Assembly: GCA_001414345.1 (NCBI GenBank)
Contig: LLCB01000353.1
Span: 1-56,621 of the forward strand
Source of the DNA: Hymenoscyphus infarciens
Taxonomy: Eukaryota > Ascomycota > Leotiomycetes > Helotiales > Helotiaceae
DNA length: 56,621 bases
Direction of reading: 5' to 3'
The notes under the pieces were generated by a model, which did not search any database, had not been told where the DNA came from, and saw nothing but the letters and a program-made list of their open reading frames with translations. Shown here in pieces: positions 36,638 through 46,244 of the stretch. The first letter of the stretch is position 1. Each line of letters starts with the position of its first letter. The translations under genes were made by a program, and so were the position numbers.

Positions 36638-37031
36638 AGATATATACTACTAAACATTATATAGAAAGGTTAAAAAAATAGTTAGCTTTATATATATAAG
36701 TGGAATAAAAAATTATTCATTTCTTATAAGGTTATAGGTTATTATAAACTAGGTAAAACGTCGATTTTTAGTAGAGTTTACGTAAACGGCTTAGACTTAA
36801 CCGCACCGACTTCTAACCCTAACTCTAACCCTAACCTCTAACCCTAACCACTAACCCTGATATATATATGTATTAGGTTATTTTAGGCTGGAAATCAGCT
36901 AGATAAATACCACTACAATTGTCTCCCCCCCTCCCCCAATTCTGGGGGTAAGGGACGTTACGAAATTGACCCGGCTTCCAGGCCGATGGACCAAGTCAAA
37001 ACATCAGGAAAATGATTTTATTGATGTATTT
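36638..37031. other. Spacer between the transposon island and the F-box-like gene
   Basis: Leaves the RIP-mutated island within about 150 bp. It contains the telomere-like tract at 36812-36860 and a C-rich stretch (CTCCCCCCCTCCCCC near 36924-36940). The second F-box-like gene ends at 37032. Confidence 0.5.
36812..36860. repeat. Interstitial telomere-like repeat
   Basis: Four CTAACCCTAAC-type units joined by 1-2 bp spacers, ending CTAACCCTGA. This is (CCCTAA)n, the complement of the common fungal telomere repeat TTAGGG. It lies at the border between the transposon island and unique DNA. Confidence 0.75.
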
Positions 37032-38336
37032 TCAATCAGAATCGCCAGTGAGGTCGACGATGTCTGTAGGGACAGAGGGGGGCTCAGCCTGAACCATCTC
37101 GGTCTCCTCCTCCTCAGAATCATTAGTTATGTCGATGACTATAGGGGAGTTAGGATTCCATTCATGAGTCTTGATCCATTTTCCCAAAGGCTCAGCTTTA
37201 ACCATCTCGCTCTTCAACCACTGAAGATCTTGCCAATCTGAAGAGTACCCGCTCACTAATGCGGTCAAAAGTGTGGAGGAGTACGGTAGGGCGTTGGGAC
37301 GATGGACATGCCGCATCGTTAGAACTAAGGAGTGGGCATCACCACCACCAGAAGCGATATCGAGGTTGCAGCTAGCAAACACAACTGTCAAGTGTCTGCC
37401 AGGGTCAATCGGCTTGCTTGGATCATGGGGAATTGCAAAACGTGTGTTCGATGAACCATTGACCCGAGCCCATGAAATGTGAATGTTGCTGTAGAGCTTC
37501 CGTGGTGTGTGAAGGATCAGGACCTCAAGTTTCTTCATCGACCCGAGAGACGTCCAAACGGAATGATCTTCTAGATCTAAACAGCCGACGACCAAGGTTT
37601 TCAGCGCATATTGGGACCAAGATGAGTAGTCAAGAAGCATGTCGTTGCTGATGAGGGTTAGGTGTTGAAGAGATTTCAAGTCGCTGATGATTCCATCACA
37701 CGAAAGCTTTTCCAAATCATTCCAATAATCGAAAATGGGAACCTCAGTCACGAGATTAGTAAGGTTTGGCCCCAATATCCGAATCAAAGTCCAAATTTTT
37801 GCAATGTCCTTATAGCCAAAGTCGTCTTCCTCATCTTCCTCGAGGTAAAGCTGGGTCGCAAATCTGAGGATGTTAGGAGGCAATAGCGCTTCATTGGTTT
37901 CATGAAGGTCGAGTGTTAGAGCGAGACTATCCAGACGCGTGAGCGAATCAATGTAAAGACAGTAGGTGTAGAGGTGTTGAATTGCTCTGGAGCTCGTAGC
38001 TTTACACGCGATGGCGAAGCCGTAGAGAGCCTTGGTTATTGGGTGAGAAGCAGGAAGTGCAACCGGGACAGCTTCACCCGTTGATGTTGTGACAAGTTGG
38101 TCGATGATGTTAAGGATTACTTCGACGGGGAGCTTTAGGGGTGCTGGACGTGGTGGAGGTATCGTGGGTGGATTCAGGCTTTTGAGACTGAGGTTGTTGT
38201 TTGGTTGCATTGTTGAGGTGTTGATGGAGGGTGGGTGTGGTGGAATCATCGTGGATGGGGTCATGGTTTGGAGATTGGTGTTGTTATTTGGTTGTGTTCC
38301 TGAGAGGTGGAAGGATGATGAAGGTTGTGAAGCCAT
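37032..38336 (-). CDS. F-box-like protein with C-terminal SUMO-interaction-like motifs
   Basis: 434 aa from ATG at 38336 (CATCATGGCTTC context); the open frame extends 21 codons upstream but contains no ATG. Residues 1-65 are low-complexity (Ser, Pro, Asn, Thr). Then KLPVEVILNIIDQL resembles an F-box helix, followed by IQHLYTYCLYIDSLTRLDSL, shared with the paralogue at 25213-26241. The centre has leucine-rich repeat-like segments (LKSLQHLTLISND, LKTLVVGCLDLED, KKLEVLILHT). The tail carries two hydrophobic-acidic motifs, IVIDIT followed by DSEEEE (399-404) and IVDLTGDSD (426-434), of the kind seen in SUMO-interaction motifs. Its likely role is substrate receptor of an SCF ligase; recognition of sumoylated targets is speculation. 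Confidence 0.8.
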   Translation of the reverse strand: MASQPSSSFHLSGTQPNNNTNLQTMTPSTMIPPHPPSINTSTMQPNNNLSLKSLNPPTIPPPRPAPLKLPVEVILNIIDQLVTTSTGEAVPVALPASHPITKALYGFAIACKATSSRAIQHLYTYCLYIDSLTRLDSLALTLDLHETNEALLPPNILRFATQLYLEEDEEDDFGYKDIAKIWTLIRILGPNLTNLVTEVPIFDYWNDLEKLSCDGIISDLKSLQHLTLISNDMLLDYSSWSQYALKTLVVGCLDLEDHSVWTSLGSMKKLEVLILHTPRKLYSNIHISWARVNGSSNTRFAIPHDPSKPIDPGRHLTVVFASCNLDIASGGGDAHSLVLTMRHVHRPNALPYSSTLLTALVSGYSSDWQDLQWLKSEMVKAEPLGKWIKTHEWNPNSPIVIDITNDSEEEETEMVQAEPPSVPTDIVDLTGDSD

Positions 38337-39200
38337 GATGTATGTTTCTAAAGTTGGGTTTGGAGAATAGATGTTGATTTCGGGAGCTTTTGTCGTCAAG
38401 GAAAGTGACGCTAGGCTAGCGGTTCCACCCTCAGTTGCCTTTATGCAAGAGTGAATACACAGAAAAGGGAACTCGAGGATTAATCACAGCCCATACCCAA
38501 TTCACCAATTCAATTCACCAAAGGCGATAGCCACAAATAAGCAAGCATTCAATCATAAGAAATACTCGAACTGTCTCTGCGGTGCAGTGGTAACACCGAT
38601 GGCGTGCAGCACTTTGGTTTGAGTACTCAAAAACTATCCCCCTGCATTCTGACATTTCATCTGTATATAACCCTACCTCCCCTTCCCCTTCATCTTCAAT
38701 TCCATCATAAGAACATGTATATATATGGGACAACAATGCTTGGAATACGATCTGATTGCACCACGGTCGTTTTCCCGGAAAATGCCGTGGAAGTAGTCTT
38801 CTCTTAATCCTATAATATGACTTGGTTGCAACACGGTCAGAGCGTCTGAACTGATCGTGGGTGTGAGGGGTGTAGCCCTCTCTTAACCCTATGAGGTTAT
38901 TTGCCAGCGAAAACTGCGTGGCAGTACAAAATCGTCAATGTCATTTACGCGTGGTACCGGCCGCGAACCTTGAAGGTGAAGCTAGATGTCCCCTAGATGG
39001 CACTGAGATATTCTTTTCTTTTTTTTTGGTCATTTTTCGGTTGACATTGCAACGAGCAGGGATTAGATACCTGAGAACGGAAACTTCGTATCAAAAGCCT
39101 TCACTTTGCCGCGCGGGAATAGATGTAAGTTAGTGAGAACCAGAAGCGGTAGATGATCGTGAGATTTTATTTTTGGTAGGAGATATCGACGAGATACAGT
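38337..39200. other. Intergenic, tRNA-like fragment inside
   Basis: About 860 bp between the F-box-like start and the end of the DAHP synthase gene. A tRNA-like segment lies at 38576-38624. Repeated phrases (TAACCCTA, TTGCACCACGGTCGTTTTCC versus TTGCAACACGGTCAGAGCG) occur between 38755 and 38890. No gene is supported. Confidence 0.45.
38576..38624 (+). ncRNA. Possible degenerate tRNA or tRNA-derived fragment
   Basis: GGTGCAGTGGTAACACC forms a D-arm-like hairpin that also matches the internal A box, and about 17 bp downstream GGTTTGAGTAC resembles the B box (GGTTCGANTCC). I could not pair an acceptor stem or a convincing anticodon arm, so it is not called a functional tRNA. Confidence 0.25.
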
Positions 39201-40682
39201 TCAAGTTCTCTTTCCTTTTTGTTCCTGTCTATCTTGTTTGAGATGCCCGGCAATGAGAAAAGCGAGTTCCACAGATTGCTTCTCATTCAACCTCGGATCA
39301 CAGAAACTGGTATAGTTCAATGATAGATCATCATCTCCAAGTCCCTCACTCCCACCAGTACATTCTGTGACCGCATCCCCCGTCATTTCAAGATGTACTC
39401 CACCCAAATAGCTGCCTTCTCGCTTGTGAATGACAAATGATTGCTGAAGCTCAGATAAGATGTCGGCGAATTGTCTCGTCTTGATTCCAGAAGATGTTGA
39501 GCGGGTATTGCCATGCATGGGATCGCATTGCCAGACGACGCCTTTAGCGTACTCGCTTCCTTCGACGATTTTGATGTGTTCTGGTAGAAGACTTGCTACT
39601 TTTGATGCTCCGTATCGTGTGATGAGAGTGATTTTCCCAGCTTCGACTGTTGGGTTGAGGGTTCGAAGGAGTATGAGTAGATCTGAAGAAGATGTTGTTG
39701 GGCCTACTTTGACACCAATTGGATTTTTGATTCCACGTAAGAATTCGATATGAGCTCCGTCAACCTGTCTGGTTCGGTCTCCAACCCAGACAAAATGCGC
39801 AGAGGTATCATAGTAAGCCTGTTCGCCTGACTGGAGAACCTTGGAAGGTCTGGTCAAGCTCTGTTCATAATCGAGTAAAAGGGCTTCATGACTGGTGAAT
39901 AGATCTACAGTGCTCAATTCTTGACTGCCAGTGTTGTGTCCAGTTGCACGCAGAAAATCCAGGTTGTCTGCAATGGACTCGACAGTATTGGAATACTTTA
40001 ATTGAAGCTCGGGATCTTGAACGTGACCCAGACCCCAATCAAGAGGACGATGAAGATCTGCAAAGCCTGTCGATATGGAGCCTCGAACAAAGTTCAGTGT
40101 CGCTGCGGAATGGAAATATGCACTGCTCATGTTAGCTTATGAAATCTCTACCAATTATCACAACACTTACTCAACCAATCTTGAGGGGTCAAGAGTCCTC
40201 TCATCAGTCTTAAATCCATTCAAAATATCACCCCGGAAAGAAGGTATTTGTTTCCCATCCACATTCTCCATTGGACTTGATCTCGGCTTAGCATACTGCC
40301 CCGCCATCCTCGCTATCCTCACAATCGGCTTATGAGAACCCCAAATAAGAATCAAGCTCATCTGAAGCAAAAGCTTCATCTTCGATTCAATCCCATCTTG
40401 CGTACAGTAATCGAATAACTCCGCACAATCTCCTCCTTGAAGTAGAAAGGCATCCCCATTAGCCACTTTTCGTAGATGTTCCTTCAGTCTGTCGATTTCG
40501 GCTGTTGGGACGAGAGGAGGGAGATGATTGAGCTTTGCTAAGGATTTTTCCACAGCATTTTGGTCTTCGTACACGGCTTTTTGCTGGATGGGTTTGGATT
40601 TCCAGGAATTTGGGGACCATGGTGTTGTTCCATCTCCACCTATTCTCCCCGCTGCTGTAGGCCCCGCTGGAGGGGTTGTCAT
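39201..40682 (-). CDS. Class II DAHP synthase (3-deoxy-7-phosphoheptulonate synthase)
   Basis: Catalyses phosphoenolpyruvate + erythrose 4-phosphate to DAHP, the first step of the shikimate pathway. Exon 1 is 40682-40171 and exon 2 is 40122-39201; the 48-bp intron (GTAAGT..GAGCAG) joins RLV to DAYFHSAATLN, giving 477 aa. Class II hallmarks are all visible: WSPNSWKSKP near the N-terminus, LLQGGDCAE with the metal-ligand Cys, PIVRIARMAGQYAKPRS, STGFADLHRPLDWGLG, FVWVGDRTRQVDGAH with GVKVGP, WQCDPMHGN, and HLEMTGDAVTECTGG. Length is normal for the family. It ends in a basic tail (KQDRQEQKGKRT). It is divergent from the HYPK-like gene, with a shared 339-bp promoter region. Confidence 0.95.
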
Positions 40683-41021
40683 CTTGAAATGAGGCCAACA
40701 CTTGTCGTGAGAGTGATAATGCGAAACTCCAGGGGAAACTTGAACGTTTAGTCAGAGCTGATGGAAATCAATTCGCTTTTGTAGGGGACGAAGATATTTT
40801 TATTTGAACAAAGAGTCAGACGCCTACTCTCGGCTCGGAACGGAGAATCTTGAAGCCGCTTTGACTGAAGTGTGGCTGAAATGGCGGGGCGGTCATCCAA
40901 AATAACCTCCTTTAAAATACATCACCTCTTTTCCACATCAACACCCTTCCTTTTGCATCAACTCGTCTGCCAGTCGGTTTTTAACACATTTATCGATCGG
41001 GAAAACATCAAAGCTATCACA
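40683..41021. promoter_or_regulatory. Bidirectional promoter region, DAHP synthase / HYPK
   Basis: 339 bp separate two divergent start codons, so the region must hold both promoters. AT-rich runs (GATATTTTTATTTG) occur mid-region and a C/A-rich leader precedes the HYPK ATG. I cannot point to a specific factor-binding site with confidence. Confidence 0.5.
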
Positions 41022-41498
41022 ATGGCAGAAAAACAACCTCCAACCGTCGTTGAAGGAGCTACAACTGGGGATGTAGAAGACGAAATTCCAGTTGCCAAAT
41101 CCGCAGAAGATCGCAAAGCCGCAGCAGCTCTCTCCTCCCTCGATACTCCTCGCGAAGACGAATCCGCGGGACTAAAAGATGTCGATCAGGAAGCTGTGCG
41201 AAAGGCAATGGATAGGTTGACTATGGCTGGGGGTGGGGCTACAAACGGAACGGCAATAAAGAAGGAGGAAGAGAAGAAGGTCGTGAAGAAGGTTGTGAAG
41301 GTGGATCAAGCGGATGTTGCTTTATTGGTATGCTCATCTTTTACTGCTGCTGGATCCTAGCGTGTTTTATGATGCGAAGCTGATAATTCGCAGATCGAGG
41401 AGCTCGAGTTGTCCAAGATCAAGGCGACGGATCTGCTGAAATCACACGACGGAAAAGTAGAGGAGGCACTGAGGTCATACATTTCTCCTGTCGCTTGA
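41022..41498 (+). CDS. HYPK-like protein (NatA-associated, UBA-like C-terminus)
   Basis: Exons 41022-41327 and 41394-41498, 136 aa; 66-bp intron GTATGC..TTCGCAG in phase 0. The N-terminal two thirds are acidic, polar and probably disordered; a Lys/Glu-rich helix (KKEEEKKVVKKVVKV) follows. The C-terminus DQADVALLIEELELSKIKAT, then DLLKSHDGKVEEALRSYI, matches the UBA-like domain of HYPK proteins, which bind the ribosome-associated N-terminal acetyltransferase NatA and regulate it. It also resembles the UBA tail of the nascent-polypeptide-associated complex alpha subunit, but no NAC domain is present and the length is too short. The ATG at 41022 follows CTATCACA; the in-frame upstream extension is leader sequence. 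Confidence 0.85.
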
Positions 41499-42207
41499 GT
41501 GGCACATACCTAGGGATCACGGACAAAACCTACACACGGCCGAAAAATCATAGCGAGGAGTTTATTTTTGGGAATTTGATAATATCAGTTGAACTGTACT
41601 TGATCACCTCAGAAGGCACATTGGATGTACGTGAAGGGGCATTCACGGAGAGAATCATGGTCTTCATTTTCCCCTATAGATATAATACACGGTTGGCATT
41701 TGAGACAACCCTGTTGGTCATTCGGAAAGTCGGGATAGGATAGGAATTTGTTGGTTTATGTTGGCAATAATGGGCCTTAGCAAGCGCTAGACTCCAGAAA
41801 CCTACCACTGAGCAGAACTTCAATCTGTGTCTTATTTCTTCCTGTTGGTTCTCAAAAATAGGGCATGTTGGATTCGAGTTGGTCGCTTCGTGGCAAGTGC
41901 CATGGCCGGGATAGCCAACACACAGCCGAGCACTGAGCTGTTTGTTGGATACCATGAGGCCGTCTGTCTAAGCCAGCTTATGGTTATTTTGGTGCGTAAT
42001 ACTTCTCAGATTGGTTCCTCAGTTGCGGCTTTAGGGAATTTAGAAGTTGAGTCGTTGTCACAGAGTGTTATAAAACCTGATCCCCGGCCTTGTTAATTTC
42101 AGAACATCGCATCTTCTTTTCACATTTTCGGAAGTACATCCCGCATATATCAGACATTATCAAAACCTCTTCAGCACTTTGCATCGTTTATATATTCTTA
42201 TCACTAC
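41499..42207. other. Intergenic region
   Basis: No supported gene. A TATA-like TTATAAAAC at about 42068-42076 lies about 135 bp upstream of the secreted-protein ATG at 42208 and may serve as its promoter. Confidence 0.4.
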
Positions 42208-42856
42208 ATGAATATGCGTTTCCAAGCCATCGTCCCACTATTTCTCCTTACGACCCAGGCTTATGAATTCGACTTTTTTCCGGAGGGCCCCAGCAGCAAA
42301 TGCTGCCCAGAAGAAGAATGTTACCTGTCTAACAGCAACCGTCTTGCTATACAATTCAGCGTAACTTATCTCGGTTTTGCAATCACAACCTATGTACCGC
42401 TCTGTGGGGGGACAGGTTCTCTCGGGGATCTGAAACGTAATTTTTCTTCTTCAGTTCTTAACCCTTTTCATCCAGGCTAATAATAAAACTCTAGCTCCAC
42501 TTCCCACAACCGGAGCTACCTCAATAACCATGAAAACCACTGATCAATTTTTCGAATTTGATGGGACGCCTGTTTCAGATGACGATGATAGAGTCAAGGC
42601 TGAGCTTAATTTTCGAAATATTGAAGAGCACGGTGGTTTTGCCGCATTGAAGGACTACGTTGGTTGTGTAGTCTCCCAAGATGCGGATGCAAAAAAAACT
42701 GTGCTCGGCAAGTTTGAAGAGTGTGATCCGAACAAACCTGTGATCTATTACATGGAAGTTCTTGCCGATTCTAAAATCGATTCAATGGCTTGCAAGTTCC
42801 AATTCATGGATAATGTGCAAGATTGGGCCAATCCGGATAATGCAGAATTTTGTTAG
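42208..42856 (+). CDS. Small secreted cysteine-rich protein
   Basis: Exons 42208-42436 and 42495-42856, 196 aa; the 58-bp intron GTAATT..CTCTAG has a GCTAATAA branch-like site and joins GDLK to PPLPTTG in frame. A typical signal peptide is present (MNMRFQAIVPLFLLTTQA), with the hydrophobic core at residues 6-15. The mature part has eight Cys, including a CC pair (KCCPEEEC) and a C-terminal Cys immediately before the stop. It is acidic (DDDDR, EECDPN). No domain is recognised. Size, secretion signal and cysteine content fit the broad class of small secreted fungal proteins, some of which act on hosts; no function is claimed. A second ATG at 42214 could also serve as start. Confidence 0.75.
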
Positions 42857-45050
42857 TTCATGGGGTGCTCTTGTTTTGCAGTGGTCCTCCAGGAAGAGAT
42901 GGGAAAAGGATAGATTGAAATATGGGTTTTATTATCGGCTGTTTTGCATTTTTTTGGTTTTCTTGTTTTTTTTCGGGGGAAACTGCTACAAGTATTCTTT
43001 ATATTGACTGGGCATCCGTATCTTAGGAGGCGGGTTGGGGTTTTGTTAGCTGTTACTGGAAACTTTCTTTCGACTTGAATTTCATCTTTTAGTACCAACT
43101 CTTATAGACTATATATCTTCTTTGCTAAAAAAAAACAAGTAGCTATTTTTCTGAGCCTCTTAAGCTAGAGAGATGTAAGTAGTTCAGTTTCTGTCCCTGC
43201 GTTTTAGGGGAGTTAGTATCACTGCCGTGGTGTGGTTGGGTTAGCCTACCTAAATACGTGTTACATCTTTCTTCTATGCGGCCACGTTTATTTTGGTGAT
43301 TTCATTGCGTGGGAAGTTCCAAGAAGTATAAGAGAAGCGGGAACCGCTCTCCGGTTCACTTTAAATTCTTTGAAATAGTCTAGAAAAAAGTAAGATTATC
43401 ATTCGAGAACATTTGGGGGACTTAAACAGTTGATATTCTGATTCTCCGAAGTTCTTAATCAATATTTACAGCTATACGAGAATAGTCGAACACTAGATAG
43501 AAGGGCGTCGGGAGCAATGACTAGGAGTCTTACTCTCCAATGAGACTTAGACCAAGTAGTTGATTGCATCCAGCCTTTGGCATTACGCTTTAGTCACCGC
43601 CCAGCGGCTTGGTTCTCGGATAACCCCCGGGGATTAGCACTAGATAGTGTGCTGAACTCCATTTGTTTACTGTGTTGTCGAGATGTTGGTTTCTAAAATA
43701 AGAAGTCTGGGGGAGAAAACCTCACCCTATCTTTCTTTTGTAAGATCTTACCCAACACACAGCCAACCAAAACATCCATCGGAGACTTGGAAGCCGTCAT
43801 TCTTAGCTAGTTCATTAGCTTATGGTTATTTCTGGACTTCATGTATCTCGTATTACTCTTGTTTGTTAGCAAAGCAGAAGAGAAGTTTGGATTCGAAGTT
43901 GTTGCTGCGGCCTATTATTGGAAACTGGCGGCTATAAAGTCGCCCTCTGACCTTAAAATTCTTTCACATAGCATCTCCAATCCCTTTTTTGCCTTTTTCA
44001 GATTATTGCTCCTTGCAAATAGTTTTTCCCGCCTTCCTTCAGTGAAGGCGCGGGCCAACCACTTTCAAGAAGGCCTCGACGACAAGCCTCTCTGCGCAAA
44101 GTTCGAAGTCGACTATGGCCTGTTCCCGTTGCTGGGAATAGTGGATTGTTCCTTGGGCCTTTGACGCGTAAGTCTTTTAATTATAACCCATTAACCTTCT
44201 TACGTCAACTAATGGTACGTTCTAGTCTCACTTGCTGCGAACGGTGCCATAAGAGTGAACATAGACTTTCCCACGGCTTTTTTTTCCCGAAACCACCGGA
44301 AAACGTGTGAAGGCTGGAGATTCCAGACTGGCTCAGGATGTTGAAGCAGAACACGTAAATCTCGAATGCACAGCCGTTTTTAGCTCAGGGGAACTCAAGC
44401 TAGGGGGGTCTTTTGGTCCTTTTTGCCCATCGAAGACGTTGTCGATGAGCGTGCCTGTCGATTCTGTACTCATATCAATTTCATGCAAGGATGGACCATT
44501 ATTGTGCCCCCCTACGGTGGATTCTCCAGAATTCTTTTGGTGGCCAATATGATACAGCAATCCAACCACAAGATGGTGGGGATGCCTAATGTGTTCACTA
44601 TCGTTGCCGAGTTCTCCAAGTTACGCGATTGCTTTGGGTTTTCTTTGTTCTGGAATATTGTCACCAACCCTCCAAACGCTCATTGGAAAGATATTACGTG
44701 AATTTGTGGTTGGGGATGTGTTAGCTGTCATTTGTGATCTTGCTATTCGAGCCTCATCTCGTATTTGTGTTTTCAACCTTGCTCTGACCTGTTGTTATTA
44801 CGAGGGTCTCAATTGAAAAATACAGGAAGCTGGTTATGCTTTACAGCACTTGTATCTATTTCTGACCTCTGCTAGCCTTGGAGGAGGAGAGGGGGGGGGG
44901 GGGAGGTAACTATTTTGTTGTTTTACCCTTTCGACGATCTGTCCTACTAGCTCGGCTATTGAGATGATACAAAAAACATATTTGCATGTTACAAAATAAA
45001 TAACCATAGAAACACTATCTATTGACGCCAAGGATATACATATTGGAAGC
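42857..45050. other. Long gene-poor interval
   Basis: 2.2 kb with no confident gene. Between 43990 and 44290 are plus-strand fragments with coding flavour (NHFQEGLDDKPLCAKFEVD, then, after a GTAAGT at about 44169, VNIDFPTAFFSRNHRKTC), but no start codon and no complete frame; this may be a decayed small-protein gene. A G-run of about 13 bases occurs at 44890-44903. Repeated T-rich segments follow the secreted-protein gene. Confidence 0.4.
43990..44330 (+). pseudogene. Possible remnant of a small cysteine-containing protein gene
   Basis: The frame ending near 44164 gives NHFQEGLDDKPLCAKFEVD.. GIVDCSLGL, followed by a donor-like GTAAGT. A second stretch, 44245-44330, reads NGAIRVNIDFPTAFFS..TCEGWRFQTGSG before a stop. 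There is no ATG or signal peptide upstream in frame. Coding character is moderate, and I recognise no family. It could equally be chance. Confidence 0.25.
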
Positions 45051-45629
45051 CTAAGCCTCAGGACATATATAATTGAAAGACCTTAGACCTTTGATCAAAT
45101 TCCCATGAGCGTCAATAGGCGCATTGCACTTTTTCTGACCACGCCCAGTAAGATATCCTACCCAATCCTCATCTTTACAGCCGGTCTTGGAATAGAAATT
45201 TAATTGACAAACTCCCAAACTCCCCTCAATCATGAAGCTAGCCGCGTTTTTCTCCAGATCGTCATTGTTGCCATCCCCTCCACTTCCAGAAGGACAGAGT
45301 TTTGGGAAAGTGAAGTCCGCTTTGGGTATGAATATGTCGCCTTGGGAACCAGCTCCATGACAACCTTGAGATCCCTTCCCGGTATTGTCTTGGGGACCGA
45401 CTGCGTAGAAATTGATACCGGTGATAGTGGAATCAATGAGCTTTGGTGGAGTGAAGGAAAACTGGGGTATATTTCCGGTTGGAGAGTACTTCTTCGTGTT
45501 TTCTGCATTGATGGACCATTTGTCCGGGTCCATCTCATACCCAGCTCCAGGAACCTGGTCTGGCAGCATCATTTGACTGGATGCCGCCGCAAATGAGAGA
45601 AGCAGGATGAAATTGTTCACCGCCTTCAT
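45051..45629 (-). CDS. Small secreted protein, six cysteines
   Basis: 192 aa, single exon. ATG at 45629 (MKAVNNFILLLSFAAASSQ) begins a clear signal peptide; the open frame extends a few codons upstream but only from a GTG. The mature protein is Gly/Asn/Asp-rich in the middle (PSGSGGDGNNDD) and has six Cys, compatible with three disulfides. The C-terminal half (CQLNFYSKTGCKDEDWVGYL..CNAPIDAHG..SFNYIC) has the spacing of small secreted fungal proteins with a beta-sandwich-like repeat pattern. No family name is given. The cleavage site is likely after SSQ or nearby. It shares no convincing sequence with the secreted protein at 42208. Confidence 0.78.
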   Translation of the reverse strand: MKAVNNFILLLSFAAASSQMMLPDQVPGAGYEMDPDKWSINAENTKKYSPTGNIPQFSFTPPKLIDSTITGINFYAVGPQDNTGKGSQGCHGAGSQGDIFIPKADFTFPKLCPSGSGGDGNNDDLEKNAASFMIEGSLGVCQLNFYSKTGCKDEDWVGYLTGRGQKKCNAPIDAHGNLIKGLRSFNYICPEA

Positions 45630-46244
45630 TTTTATCGCTACCACAGATGTAAGCCGGAGTCAAGTCAAAGGTCAAAGTACGAATCTTACCAGTGTTATTG
45701 TGTAACGCAGTCTTTGCAAGAAGCAAACAGTACAAAGACGGGGACAGATTGCTGTGATTTAAAAGCTTGTTGATAACTGAGTTTCTTGGGGGGGAAAAAG
45801 AGAGGGGATTGAGATAAATATCTCTTTCCGGAGGACCCAGATATTCACCCACTAGTTGAGTGTTAAAGCAGCAAGAATTCCATGATTACTGAGGGGCTTG
45901 AATCCTGAAGGAATTGTACTTCATCTGAGCCCCTCAGAATTGTTTTGTTGGAGAATTTGAGAGAGTATTCAGCCTTGGCGGGTCCTAGCATATGCCCCGT
46001 ATAAGGTATGTTGGAACAAACATGACTACATGAAGTTACTCTTGTTTCCGAGAAAGGCCCGAACCCTATAGCTGAAATCTGAAACACTGTCCCCATTTCA
46101 GGCACCATTCCAGAGCGCTAAACCTAGGGTTACATTTGCGCGCTTACCTGAATGGTTCCCCTGTAATCACGGAAAACTCAGCCAGCAAGCTCCCCAACAT
46201 TAATCATATTGTCACATCATTCAACGCTTGATTTTCTGCCAAAT
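45630..46244. other. Intergenic region between divergent genes
   Basis: About 615 bp separate the secreted-protein start (-) and the F-box start (+), so both promoters must lie here. It contains a G-run GGGGGGGAAAAAGAG near 45788 and no supported gene. Confidence 0.4.

Noticed and set aside
43683..43937. 84-codon frame in the gene-poor interval
   Set aside because: Low-complexity hydrophobic and basic sequence without a signal-peptide pattern or continuation.
44890..44903. Poly-G run as a functional quadruplex
   Set aside because: A single uninterrupted run in a gene-poor region; it could be slippage or an assembly artefact, and nothing nearby supports a role.
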